Counted from the first letter of the stretch, positions 6,662 to 14,672 are shown. The stretch: 18,741 bases of DNA from Pseudonocardiaceae bacterium (GCA_025937115.1 JAICSB010000016.1:1-18741); one strand, 5' to 3'. Numbers and translations are program-made. Notes: generated by a model not told the origin, from the letters alone.

Positions 6662-7858
6662 GTGCCGATGATGGCGCGAACGCGCGCCGTTGCGGCATCT
6701 CCGGCTCTGAAGTTCGTGCTGATGGTCGGTATCATGAGCTTCTTCGCCGACTTCACCTACGAGGGGTCGCGAAGCATCATCGGTCAGTACTTGGGACTGC
6801 TCGGTGCCGGGGCGCTCGCGATCGGCGTGATTACCGGATTCGGTGAGTTCCTGGGCTACGGCCTGCGCCTGGTCTCGGGGCGTGGCGCTGACCGGACCGG
6901 GCGATACTGGCCCATCACCATCGGCGGCTATGTGCTCCAGATGTCGGTCGTGCCGCTGCTCGCTCTCGCCGGGAGCTGGCAGGTAGCCGCACTGCTGATC
7001 ATCCTCGAACGAGTCGGCAAAGCCATCCGTAACCCGCCACGCGATGCGATGCTTTCGCACGCGGCCAAGGAGATGGGCTACGGCTGGGCGTTCGGTGTCC
7101 ACGAAGCCCTCGACCAGTTCGGGGCGATGTTCGGTCCGCTGCTGATCGCCCTGATCCTGGCGATCAGCCAGCACGACTACAAGATCGCATTCGCGTCTCT
7201 GGCCGTCCCGGCCGCGATCATGTTGACGCTGTTGGCGGTCGCCCGCCTGCTCTATCCGCGGCCACAGGACCTCGAGGCGGGTCCTGCTCAGGTGACCACT
7301 GAGGGCCTGCCTCGGGTGTTCTGGGTGTATCTCGGGGGAGCCGCGCTCGTCGGCGCCGGGTTCGCTGACTTCCCGATCATCGCCTACCACTTCCAGCAGG
7401 CGGGGACCGTCCGCCCTACCCTCATACCGATCTTCTATGCGGCCGCGATGGCGGTGAGTGGCACCGGGTCGCTGGTCTTCGGGCGCCTGTACGACCGGAT
7501 AGGGATCGGCATTCTCGTCCCCTTGACGCTGATCGCCGCGTTGTACGCACCACTTGCGTTCCTCGGCGGATTCTGGCCCGGCTTGGTGGGCGTGTCACTA
7601 TGGGGACTCGGGATGGGCGTGCACGAGTCGATCATCCCAGCGGCAGTGGCTCCGATGATCTCGCCGAACCGGCGCGCCTCTGCATACGGACTCTTCACGG
7701 GCGCATACGGCATCGCGTGGTTCTTAGGAAGCGTCGCAATCGGTGCCCTGTTCAACGTCTCTCTCATCGCAGTGGTCGCCTTCTCGATGGTTGCCGAACT
7801 CGCCGCGATCCCGTTAATCCTCGTCGTTCGCAGACGTACGATCAGTGCGAGCTCATAG
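6662..7858 (+). CDS. MFS transporter, about 12 membrane helices
   Basis: This 398-residue protein has two halves of about six hydrophobic helices each, joined by a central polar loop around RPQDLEAGPAQVTTEG (about residues 199-217). Motifs typical of major facilitator proteins are present: SGRGADRTGRYWP after the second helix, ERVGKAIRNPPRDAMLS in the first half, and FGRLYDRIG in the second half. The substrate cannot be read from sequence; export of a small molecule or ion is a guess. Start codons GTG 6662, ATG 6668 and ATG 6671 are all possible because none has a clear ribosome-binding site. Its TAG shares one base with a possible GTG start of the next gene, so transporter and GTPase are probably made from one message. 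It lies downstream of the RNA element at 6215-6276. Confidence 0.88.
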   Translation: MPMMARTRAVAASPALKFVLMVGIMSFFADFTYEGSRSIIGQYLGLLGAGALAIGVITGFGEFLGYGLRLVSGRGADRTGRYWPITIGGYVLQMSVVPLLALAGSWQVAALLIILERVGKAIRNPPRDAMLSHAAKEMGYGWAFGVHEALDQFGAMFGPLLIALILAISQHDYKIAFASLAVPAAIMLTLLAVARLLYPRPQDLEAGPAQVTTEGLPRVFWVYLGGAALVGAGFADFPIIAYHFQQAGTVRPTLIPIFYAAAMAVSGTGSLVFGRLYDRIGIGILVPLTLIAALYAPLAFLGGFWPGLVGVSLWGLGMGVHESIIPAAVAPMISPNRRASAYGLFTGAYGIAWFLGSVAIGALFNVSLIAVVAFSMVAELAAIPLILVVRRRTISASS

Positions 7859-7866
7859 TGCGAGAC

Positions 7867-10320
7867 ATGAAAGGGTTGAAGGAGTATCAGCGCCGCCGGC
7901 TCGAACTCGGTGACATAATCCGGGCCGCGCTGCACGTCGCCCGAGAACACCGCGATGAGGAGACCGGCACGCGGGCCCGGCAGTTGCTCGCCCGGCTGGC
8001 CGAGGACCGATTTACGCTGGCGGTCGTTGGCCAGCTCAGCCGAGGCAAGAGCACGCTGATGAATGCCATTCTCGGCGCTGCGTATCTACCCACGGGCGTG
8101 CTGCCGATGACATCTGTGGTCACCACGGTCAGCTACGGCAGCAGGCCGCTGGCCATGGTCCGCCGTCGCGGGCCCGGCCTTGCGGTCGAGACGTCGCTAG
8201 ACGAAGTGGCCCGTTTCGTGGCTCAGTCCAGTCCAGAGCGATCCGAGGTGCAGGTGGCTTCCGTTGACGTTGAGGTTCCTGCGGAGGTGCTGCGGCTCGG
8301 GTTTGCGTTCGTGGATACTCCCGGGATCGGCTCGGCCATCGAAGTCAACACCGCCACAACGAAACGGTTTCTTCCCCAAGCCGATGCGGTGATCTTTGTG
8401 ACCGGCTTCGACTCCGCACTCACAGCGGCCGAGGTCGAGTTTCTCGCTGAGGTCAACAGACACGTCGGCAAGCTGTTCTTTGTCATCAACAAGCGGGACC
8501 TGGTCTCGGCTCATGGCGCCGCTGAGGTCCTGGAGTTCGTCCGGCGCCGGCTTCGAGATGACCTACAGCTCGGTGAGCCGCGCGTGTTCGCGCTGTCCGC
8601 CCTAGAGGCACTGGAAGCCAGGATCCAGGCTGATGACGGGCGCCTCGCTGACAGCGGCCTGCTGCCATTGGAGGCCGCGCTAGAGCAGTTCCTGACGACC
8701 GAGAAAGCGACGCTGTTCCTGTGCAACATCGCTGTCCGCACCGGGAAGCTCGTCACGTGCCAACGACGCGACCTGCGACTCGGCCGTCTTATCACCGATG
8801 GCGGCCCCGATCCGGAGACGGTGGCGACGGCGTTCGAGGCACGGATCGATGATCTCGAGATACAGCAACGCGAGATAGCCCAGAAGATCGCGAATCGAAT
8901 CGATGCCGACCTGCCGGGGCTGCTGGCCGCCCGGAGCCCGGCATGGCAGGCCGACCTCCGGGAGCGGCTTGCGCCCACCGTTGACGAGGCCCTGTCCGAC
9001 CACGCGGATGCGGGGCCAGGCCGTGATCTCCTCGAGACCGCGCGGGACAGGCTGGAACGGGCGGGGGGAGCAATCGTCCGCGAATGGCTGAGCCGCCGAG
9101 GCGGCGAAGTGCATGAGCTGGTGATGGGTGTGGTGGCCGACGAGATCGGTGCCCTGTTCGAGCTGTGTCGCTCGCCCGGTGTTGTGGGGGCCGACATCGC
9201 CGGTCTGGCCCTGGCCGAAGACCGTGCCGGTCTGGTCGGCTGGTCCGCCGAGGACCTTCCCGCCGCGGTGGTACCGCTGGTGGACTGGACCGTCGCGCTC
9301 CAGCCACAGCGGTGGTCCCACCTTCGGTCAGCTGCCCGCGATGCCGAGGTACGTCGCCGACTGCTCGACGCCCTCGGCAGTGCGGTCAGCACCTTCGAAG
9401 GCCGCGCACGTCAGGCCCTGCAGGACGCGGCCCGCAGCTGGGTAGAACTGCTTTGCGAACAGGCGCAGCGACAGACCCGCGAGGCGGCTGACCGCTTCCG
9501 CCACAATCTGCGGACCGCGCCGCGCGATGAGGACCTGGCAACACTCGATGAGCTCGCCGACCGGCTGGTCGACTTCCAGGCTGCCCTGGATACCTGGGAC
9601 CCCTCGTCCGGCGAGCACGCCACGCTTGGAGAGCTAGCAGAAGTCACCCACGCCGAGTCGGCCGCAGTGTCGGTCAAGGCGAGCACAAGCACCTGCGCTG
9701 TCTGCGCGCAGCTGGAGGCGACGGTGTACGAATACCTTCGCCACGACCAGTTCCGGCTCGCCACGAGCGAACATCACCAGACGCGGCACGCCCAAGCCGG
9801 CGGGTTCTGCCCGCTGCACACCTGGCAGTACGCCACGATCGGATCCCCGGTCGGGATCTCCGCCGGCTACGCGAGGCTGGCCGAGTCTCTGGCGGACACG
9901 CTGGATTCGGTTGACCAACTGTCGAGCACCATCGCGGAACTGGCGCAAAGCGTCGGAGACCTCGCCCGGCGGACCGAGAAATGCCCGGTCTGCGCGGTGC
10001 TGACCGCCGCTGAACACAGCGCAGTCGCCGAGATCGCCATGAAAACGACCGGCCCCGTCAACACAGTCACGCTGTGCCTGCGCCATGTCGCACTGGTGCT
10101 CGCCGCCGATCCGGCGCCCGCTGACGGTCGGGCGATGCTCCGCGCCCTGGCCACCGCGCTCCGGCGCGATTCGCAGGACATGCGGGCCTATGCACTGAAG
10201 CGGGAGGCACTACACAGCGAACTGATCACCGACGAAGAGTCTCGCGCTTATCTTGACGCCCTCCACCTTCTGGCCGGCCGGTCAGAACTCGTCCAGCCTT
10301 GGGACGGAATCACCCGGTAG
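7867..10320 (+). CDS. Dynamin-like GTPase with C-terminal double Cys/His (zinc-site-like) region
   Basis: The 817-residue protein has a dynamin-type GTPase domain at about residues 40-270: P-loop GQLSRGKST (55-63, K61), switch threonine T82 in LPMTS, DTPG (150-153) and NKRD (208-211). A long helical part follows (about 300-600), as expected for the stalk of bacterial dynamin-like proteins. I see no membrane helix. The end is unusual: CAVC (610-613), GFCPLH (C648, H651), CPVC (706-709) and LCLRH (C737, H740), i.e. two Cys2...Cys-His sets. This pattern recalls proteins of unknown function such as the DUF6062 group; that link is from memory. The start is ATG 7867; GTG 7858, overlapping the transporter stop, would add three residues. 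Family members remodel membranes; a cargo or partner cannot be read here. Confidence 0.85.
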   Translation: MKGLKEYQRRRLELGDIIRAALHVAREHRDEETGTRARQLLARLAEDRFTLAVVGQLSRGKSTLMNAILGAAYLPTGVLPMTSVVTTVSYGSRPLAMVRRRGPGLAVETSLDEVARFVAQSSPERSEVQVASVDVEVPAEVLRLGFAFVDTPGIGSAIEVNTATTKRFLPQADAVIFVTGFDSALTAAEVEFLAEVNRHVGKLFFVINKRDLVSAHGAAEVLEFVRRRLRDDLQLGEPRVFALSALEALEARIQADDGRLADSGLLPLEAALEQFLTTEKATLFLCNIAVRTGKLVTCQRRDLRLGRLITDGGPDPETVATAFEARIDDLEIQQREIAQKIANRIDADLPGLLAARSPAWQADLRERLAPTVDEALSDHADAGPGRDLLETARDRLERAGGAIVREWLSRRGGEVHELVMGVVADEIGALFELCRSPGVVGADIAGLALAEDRAGLVGWSAEDLPAAVVPLVDWTVALQPQRWSHLRSAARDAEVRRRLLDALGSAVSTFEGRARQALQDAARSWVELLCEQAQRQTREAADRFRHNLRTAPRDEDLATLDELADRLVDFQAALDTWDPSSGEHATLGELAEVTHAESAAVSVKASTSTCAVCAQLEATVYEYLRHDQFRLATSEHHQTRHAQAGGFCPLHTWQYATIGSPVGISAGYARLAESLADTLDSVDQLSSTIAELAQSVGDLARRTEKCPVCAVLTAAEHSAVAEIAMKTTGPVNTVTLCLRHVALVLAADPAPADGRAMLRALATALRRDSQDMRAYALKREALHSELITDEESRAYLDALHLLAGRSELVQPWDGITR

Positions 10321-10333
10321 CCTTGACAGAGCT

Positions 10334-10397
10334 GGCGGAGGGGCTCGCCACCAACTGCGGTCACAAGACGCCAACGGTCCCTGCTCACGGATCCGTG
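10334..10397 (+). promoter_or_regulatory. Riboswitch-like RNA element, copy 3
   Basis: GGCG/CGCC (10334-10337 with 10346-10349) closes loop GAGGGGCT; linker ACCAACT follows; the second hairpin is GCGGTC-ACAA-GACGC (10357-10371, one bulged G); then comes CAACGGTCCCT (10372-10382). The one change in the first loop, C to T, keeps pairing with the tail through a G-U pair. A 12-base palindrome CACGGATCCGTG (10386-10397) follows and could form a hairpin; GGATC can instead pair with GGTCC of the tail. The next ribosome-binding site is at 10407-10411, so this copy may act on translation. Confidence 0.58.
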
Positions 10398-10417
10398 TGC
10401 ACCGCTGGAGGTGGCCG

Positions 10418-10462
10418 ATGAACGCCCATGTCGCCAGAACGACGCCGCGCCGGTCGAGCTGA
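10418..10462 (+). CDS. Possible 14-residue leader ORF
   Basis: ATG 10418 has the best ribosome-binding site here (GGAGG at 10407-10411, six bases away) but opens a frame of only 14 codons, MNAHVARTTPRRSS. It overlaps the start of the small membrane protein in another frame. It may be a leader peptide that couples translation, or the site may simply serve the ATG at 10428. Confidence 0.25.
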   Translation: MNAHVARTTPRRSS

Positions 10463-10685
10463 GACCGCCGTGGGGTGGGTGATTTTCATCCTGGGTTGTG
10501 CCTTTGCCGGGCTGGCCGGCATATGTGCCTACCTGATCACGTTGGACGAGATGCAACGCCACATGCCTAGTCGGTGGCGTGCCCATGCCGAGGCGTTGCG
10601 CCGGGCCGCGGTCATCGCCGGGTTTTTCGTCGTGCTCAGCGGGGCGCTGGCGATCCTGCTCCCACGCCTGATCGTCAACCGTTGA
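10428..10685 (+). CDS. Small two-helix membrane protein, 85 residues
   Basis: A basic N-terminus (SPERRRAGRAE) is followed by one membrane helix at about 14-38, a short polar loop with EMQRHMPSRW, and a second helix at about 59-81. Both ends should face the cytoplasm by the positive-inside rule. ATG 10428 is the first usable start because a stop lies in frame at 10419-10421. It is not a CrcB fluoride channel: it has two helices, not four, and lacks the GxxGAxxRY motif I would expect. It precedes ettA by 29 bases in the same direction and lies just after the third RNA element. Family unknown. Confidence 0.65.
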   Translation: MSPERRRAGRAETAVGWVIFILGCAFAGLAGICAYLITLDEMQRHMPSRWRAHAEALRRAAVIAGFFVVLSGALAILLPRLIVNR

Positions 10686-10714
10686 CCGGCCCGCGTCGAG
10701 CTTGAGGAGTACAC

Positions 10715-12388
10715 ATGAAGTGGATCTATCAGATGAACCGGGTGCGGGTGTCACGCGGTGACAAGCTGATCCTCGACGACGTCACTCTGGCCTTCCTGCC
10801 CGGCGCGAAGATCGGCGTGGTCGGCCCCAACGGTGCCGGCAAATCCACGGTGCTGAAGATCATGGCCGGTCTGGAGCAGCCGTCCAACGGCGACGCCACC
10901 CTCGCACCGGACGTCAGTGTTGGAATCCTGCTACAGGAGCCACCACTGGATGAGGGCAAGACCGTCTTGGGCAACGTCGAGCAGGGCGTGGCAGCGGCTA
11001 AGGCGATGCTGGCGCGCTTCACCGCGGTGACCGAGCAGCTAGCCGAGGACTACTCCGATGAGCTCCTGGCGGAGATGGGCCGGTTGCAGGAGCAACTGGA
11101 CCACAGCGGCGGTTGGGACCTCGAGTCCCGGTTGGAGCAGGCGATGGACGCGCTGCGCTGCCCGCCGGGTGACGCCGACGTCGGCTCGCTGTCCGGTGGC
11201 GAACGGCGCCGGGTGGCGTTGTGCGCATTACTGCTGCGGCAACCGGATCTGCTGCTGCTCGATGAGCCCACCAACCACTTAGACGCCGAAAGCGTCCAGT
11301 GGCTGGAGCAGCATCTGGAGAAATACCCCGGAACAGTGGTTGCGGTCACCCACGACCGGTACTTCCTCGACAACGTGGCCGGATGGGTCCTCGAACTGGA
11401 CCGGGGCCACGCCTATCCCTATGAGGGCAACTACTCCACTTACCTGGAGACGAAGCAGGCCCGGCTGACCGTCGAAGGGCACAAGGACGCTAAGCGACGC
11501 CGGCGCCTGCAGCAGGAATTGGAGTGGGTGCGTGCCGGCGCCAAGGCCAGGCAAGCCAAGAGCCGTTCCCGGTTGCAACGCTATGAGGAGATGGCCGCCG
11601 AGGCCGACAAGCGCCGCACGCTGGACTTCGAGGAGATCCAGATCCCGCCCGGCCCACGGCTGGGAAACCTGGTCGTCGAGGCACGGGGGCTAAGCAAACG
11701 CTACGGCGATCGGGTTCTCCTCGAGGACCTGTCGTTCACCCTGCCCCGCAACGGGATCATCGGAGTTCTCGGGCCCAACGGAGTGGGCAAGACCACCCTG
11801 TTCCGGATCCTCGTCGGCCAGGAGCAACCCGATGCCGGCGATCTGCGCATCGGGGACACAGTGCGGATCTCCTACGTCGACCAGAACCGTGCACAGATAG
11901 ATCCTGACCACACCGCGTGGGAGGTGGTGTCGGACGGACAGGACTTCCTGACCGTGGGACAGGTGAACGTGCCATCCCGGGCTTACCTGGCCGCGTTCGG
12001 CTTCAAAGGGCCTGATCAGCAAAAACCCGCCCGGATGTTCTCCGGCGGGGAACGCAACCGGCTCAATCTCGCGCTGACCCTCAAGCAGGGCGGAAACCTG
12101 CTGCTGCTCGACGAGCCCACCAATGATCTCGACGTGGAAACGCTGAGCTCGCTGGAGAACGCGCTGCTGGACTTCCCCGGCTGCGCCGTGATCACCGCCC
12201 ACGACCGGTGGTTCCTGGACCGCGTGGCCACCCACATCCTCGCCTGGGAAGGCACCGATGATCACCCGGGCCAGTGGTTCTGGTTCGAGGGCAACTTCGA
12301 GGGCTACGAGAGCAACAAAATCGAACGCCTCGGTGCCGAGGCCGCCCGACCGCACCGGGTCACCTACCGCAAACTCACCCGGGAATGA
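10715..12388 (+). CDS. ettA: ABC-F translation factor EttA (energy-dependent translational throttle)
   Basis: The 557-residue protein has two ABC ATPase domains and no membrane part, and matches E. coli EttA (555 residues) along its length. Site 1: Walker A GPNGAGKST (37-45), signature SGGERRR (from 160), Walker B D183/E184. Site 2: Walker A GPNGVGKTT (353-361), signature SGGERNR (from 443), D466/E467. The arm motif ELEWVRAGAKARQAKSRSR and the end of the protein (PHRVTYRKLTRE) are EttA-like. EttA binds the ribosomal E site and gates early elongation according to ATP/ADP. GAGGAG lies six bases before ATG 10715. The N-terminus (MKWIYQMNRVRV) and some motif residues, such as FSGGE instead of LSGGE, differ from the actinobacterial EttA I remember, so this may be an extra paralogue. 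Confidence 0.92.
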   Translation: MKWIYQMNRVRVSRGDKLILDDVTLAFLPGAKIGVVGPNGAGKSTVLKIMAGLEQPSNGDATLAPDVSVGILLQEPPLDEGKTVLGNVEQGVAAAKAMLARFTAVTEQLAEDYSDELLAEMGRLQEQLDHSGGWDLESRLEQAMDALRCPPGDADVGSLSGGERRRVALCALLLRQPDLLLLDEPTNHLDAESVQWLEQHLEKYPGTVVAVTHDRYFLDNVAGWVLELDRGHAYPYEGNYSTYLETKQARLTVEGHKDAKRRRRLQQELEWVRAGAKARQAKSRSRLQRYEEMAAEADKRRTLDFEEIQIPPGPRLGNLVVEARGLSKRYGDRVLLEDLSFTLPRNGIIGVLGPNGVGKTTLFRILVGQEQPDAGDLRIGDTVRISYVDQNRAQIDPDHTAWEVVSDGQDFLTVGQVNVPSRAYLAAFGFKGPDQQKPARMFSGGERNRLNLALTLKQGGNLLLLDEPTNDLDVETLSSLENALLDFPGCAVITAHDRWFLDRVATHILAWEGTDDHPGQWFWFEGNFEGYESNKIERLGAEAARPHRVTYRKLTRE

Positions 12389-12392
12389 CGGG

Positions 12393-13601
12393 TCAGCTGC
12401 CGTCAGATCCCGGCGGCTCGGACTCGGTGACAGCTGGGCCCCAGGCGAGTGCCAGCAGCAGCGCGGCGCGGGTGGTGGGGTCGTCCAGCGCGGACCCGAA
12501 TAGCTCGCGCAGGCGTGCCAACCGGTATCGCACCGTCTGTGGATGAACGTGTAGCTCAAGGGCCACCGCCTGGCGATTGCCCATGTTCATCAGCCAGGAC
12601 GTGAGGGTCTCTGACAGCCGGTCGCGGGTGGATTTGGGGAGCTGGCTGAGCGGGGCCAAGTACCGCTGGCGTAACGCTGCCAGCAGCCGCTCGTCGCGGT
12701 GCACCACCATCGCGTCGAGGTGCTCGTCGACAAACAGCGGGTCGTCCGGCAGCACGCTACCCTGCAGCCGGACGGCGACGGCGGCGATACCCAGGCTGGC
12801 CGGCAGCCGGTCGAGGGGAACGGTGGCACCCACGACGGCCGTGGCCCCGCGCAACACGGTCGCGAGCCGTTTACGCCGTCCGGGGCCCGCCGGGTCCGGC
12901 ACGATCGCCACCAGCATCTGCGGTTGCCACAGCCGCAGGCAGGAATCGTCCAGATGGTCCAGTAGGACTCGCGCGACCTCATTGTCCGGTTTGATCAGGA
13001 CGACCGCGGCCTGCTGCGGTAACGGCCACCCGGCCCGGACCGCTGCCGCCCGGACAGCGGTCGCGTCGGAGCGGTCTGATAGCAGTAGTTCGGCCAACTC
13101 GTCACGGTACTGTTGGCGGGTGTACCCGGCGGTGGTCTGGGCCCAGACATACCCCCGTAACGACGCCGAGGACAGCTGGTCCACGGCAGTGAACACGGCC
13201 GTGGCCAACCCGGCAAACGCCTCTGCCGGAACGCCCAATCCCAGGGCCGCGTCGGCCACGTGGCGCCAGGCCACTGCCGCACCGGTCCGGTAAGCGGCCA
13301 GCAGGTGGGTGATGTCCTGTTGCTGTTGGTAGTGCAGGCGCCCGATCTCCTCGAACAGGGCCTGCGCCACCCCGGACTCCAACCCCAGCGTCATCGGCTC
13401 CCACTCGGCCAGGCCGAGTAGGTGGGCGACGAACCCCTCGGCTGCGGCGACGACTCTGTCAAATTCCTCAGCGAGGAATCCCGCGTAATCTGGATGTCGC
13501 TCGGCGAGCAAATCACTAACCTCAGCCAGGATCACCGGTAACCGCTCGACGATCGCCGGAACCAGGTCGTGCAGCCGTAGTTGATCGTCCTTTGCGCGCA
13601 C
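12393..13601 (-). CDS. PucR/CdaR-type transcriptional regulator
   Basis: The 402-residue protein has three parts: a helical N-terminus (about 10-150) of the kind found in actinobacterial PucR-like regulators and resembling RsbR-type N-termini, a middle region (about 165-300) similar to the degenerate GGDEF-like segment of this family, and a C-terminal helix-turn-helix at about 342-369 (NRQAVALELHVHPQTVRYRL) that marks PucR/CdaR proteins. Such regulators usually control nearby genes in response to a small molecule; the ligand here is unknown. The start is GTG 13601 without a clear ribosome-binding site. It converges on ettA with only four bases between the stops. Two tandem palindromes lie 45-70 bases upstream and may be its own operators. 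Confidence 0.88.
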   Translation of the reverse strand: MRAKDDQLRLHDLVPAIVERLPVILAEVSDLLAERHPDYAGFLAEEFDRVVAAAEGFVAHLLGLAEWEPMTLGLESGVAQALFEEIGRLHYQQQQDITHLLAAYRTGAAVAWRHVADAALGLGVPAEAFAGLATAVFTAVDQLSSASLRGYVWAQTTAGYTRQQYRDELAELLLSDRSDATAVRAAAVRAGWPLPQQAAVVLIKPDNEVARVLLDHLDDSCLRLWQPQMLVAIVPDPAGPGRRKRLATVLRGATAVVGATVPLDRLPASLGIAAVAVRLQGSVLPDDPLFVDEHLDAMVVHRDERLLAALRQRYLAPLSQLPKSTRDRLSETLTSWLMNMGNRQAVALELHVHPQTVRYRLARLRELFGSALDDPTTRAALLLALAWGPAVTESEPPGSDGS

Positions 13602-13645
13602 GGCCCGATCAGTCCTTTATTGCCTCGGCATTACTAGCTTCATGA

Positions 13646-13671
13646 GGCATGGCCATCCACGGCATGGCCAT
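13646..13671. repeat. Tandem palindromes upstream of the PucR-type gene
   Basis: GGCATGGCCAT occurs at 13646-13656 and again at 13661-13671, a 15-base period. Each copy contains the perfect palindrome ATGGCCAT. They occupy the 107-base gap between the regulator start and the DUF3040 gene. Paired palindromes beside a regulator gene suggest operators, possibly for autoregulation; this is inference from position. Confidence 0.45.
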
Positions 13672-13708
13672 GCGCACCGGCGGGTAGTGTGGGCAACCGG
13701 GGCAGGAT

Positions 13709-14032
13709 TCATCGCGGTAACTTTGTCGCGAGACCGGCGATGAGCACGGGGCCGAACTGTGCCAGCAGGGCGCCCAGGCAGATCAGCGTGACGCTGCCGG
13801 CAATCAGCCCAACGGTCAGCAACCCCACCCCCGCTAACAGGGTGACACCGATCAGCACCGGCAGCCGCACCCAGGTGTGGACACCGTCGCGTCGATCCGG
13901 CGGTGCCCACCGCTCTCGCCGCCGACCCAGCCAGCCGCCTGGGCCGAGGGTGTGGGCCAGTCGGGGCTCCTCGGCGCTGAGCTGGCGGTCGATGCCGGCG
14001 AGTAGGCGCTGCTCCCGCGCGGACAGGCTCAT
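13709..14032 (-). CDS. DUF3040-type membrane protein
   Basis: The 107-residue protein starts MSLSAREQRLLAGIDRQLSAEEPRLAHTL, which matches the start of the actinobacterial DUF3040 family, and has two membrane segments at about 57-78 and 81-101. The function is unknown in the family. The start is ATG 14032, which overlaps the stop of the upstream gene by 4 bases (ATGA), so the two are translated together; the longer open frame to 14266 lies inside that gene. It is somewhat shorter than many DUF3040 proteins and has a basic loop (GRRRERWAPPDRRDG) before the membrane part. Confidence 0.8.
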   Translation of the reverse strand: MSLSAREQRLLAGIDRQLSAEEPRLAHTLGPGGWLGRRRERWAPPDRRDGVHTWVRLPVLIGVTLLAGVGLLTVGLIAGSVTLICLGALLAQFGPVLIAGLATKLPR

Positions 14033-14661
14033 GAGACGGCCCTTCGCAGCACTGCTGCTGGTCCTGACGGCGCCCAGCTCGGGTCGGGTAGCCCCAACAG
14101 CCGGCGGCAATCGATGACGGCCTGTTCGAGCAGCACACACAACCGCTGGTCCCGATCGGGGATGTTGAGACGATCGAGGATGTCGGTAACCCGGGTGAAT
14201 ACCAGCCCCACCGATCCCTGCGGCGCCCCAGTGAGCAGGCGGTAGCCCGCCCCCAGGCGCATCCAACCCCAGCCCGGACCCGTCTCGTTCTGCCTGGCTA
14301 GGCGGACCAGCTCGCGCCGCCGCAGCCGCTGCAACCAGCCATCCTCGGGGTCCACAGCCAAACCGGCGTCAGCGCACCGGATGAGCACCGTAGGAGCGAT
14401 GCCAGGGTGGGTACCGGTAGTGCCGATAAGTTCAGGGGCCAGCAACGCCAGCCGTGCGCGCACGCTATCCCCAATACGGTCGTTGACCTTGCGGGCCAAT
14501 TCGGCTAGGACCGGATGGGTACAACCCGGGCGGTCGCTGAACGGCTCACCGGCCAACACCGAGACGTACTCCATAAGACACGACCCCAGCGTCGGGTGGC
14601 GGTGTGACCCCCGACTCAGGGCGGGCAACCCGGCGGGCACCATGACGATCTCCTGACCCAT
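14029..14661 (-). CDS. Conserved actinobacterial protein of unknown function
   Basis: The protein is 210 residues from ATG 14661 or 204 from ATG 14643. A segment reading MEYVSVLAGEPFSDRPGCTH, followed by HPVLAELARKVND, resembles an uncharacterised actinobacterial family that I recall but cannot name. No signal peptide or membrane segment is visible; the composition suggests a soluble helical protein. The two candidate starts are in frame, 18 bases apart, and each has its own AGGAG six bases upstream because the whole initiation site is duplicated. It forms a two-gene unit with the DUF3040 gene, coupled by a 4-base overlap. Confidence 0.75.
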   Translation of the reverse strand: MGQEIVMVPAGLPALSRGSHRHPTLGSCLMEYVSVLAGEPFSDRPGCTHPVLAELARKVNDRIGDSVRARLALLAPELIGTTGTHPGIAPTVLIRCADAGLAVDPEDGWLQRLRRRELVRLARQNETGPGWGWMRLGAGYRLLTGAPQGSVGLVFTRVTDILDRLNIPDRDQRLCVLLEQAVIDCRRLLGLPDPSWAPSGPAAVLRRAVS

Positions 14662-14672
14662 GACGATCTCCT
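14641..14672 (-). repeat. Tandem duplication of a ribosome-binding site plus start codon
   Basis: CATGACGATCTCCT is present at 14641-14654 and 14659-14672, 18 bases apart. On the minus strand each reads AGGAG-ATCGTC-ATG. The period is a multiple of three, so both starts open the same frame and differ by the six residues MGQEIV. Confidence 0.8.

Noticed and set aside
7600..7866. Upstream extension of the GTPase frame by 89 codons
   Set aside because: It overlaps the last 86 codons of the MFS gene in another frame, and the overlapping stretch looks like out-of-frame coding sequence. The start at 7867 (or 7858) gives a normal dynamin N-terminus.
10323..10328. Perfect TTGACA -35 box after the GTPase stop
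   Set aside because: No -10-like sequence lies 16-18 bases downstream, and that spacing falls inside the conserved RNA element.
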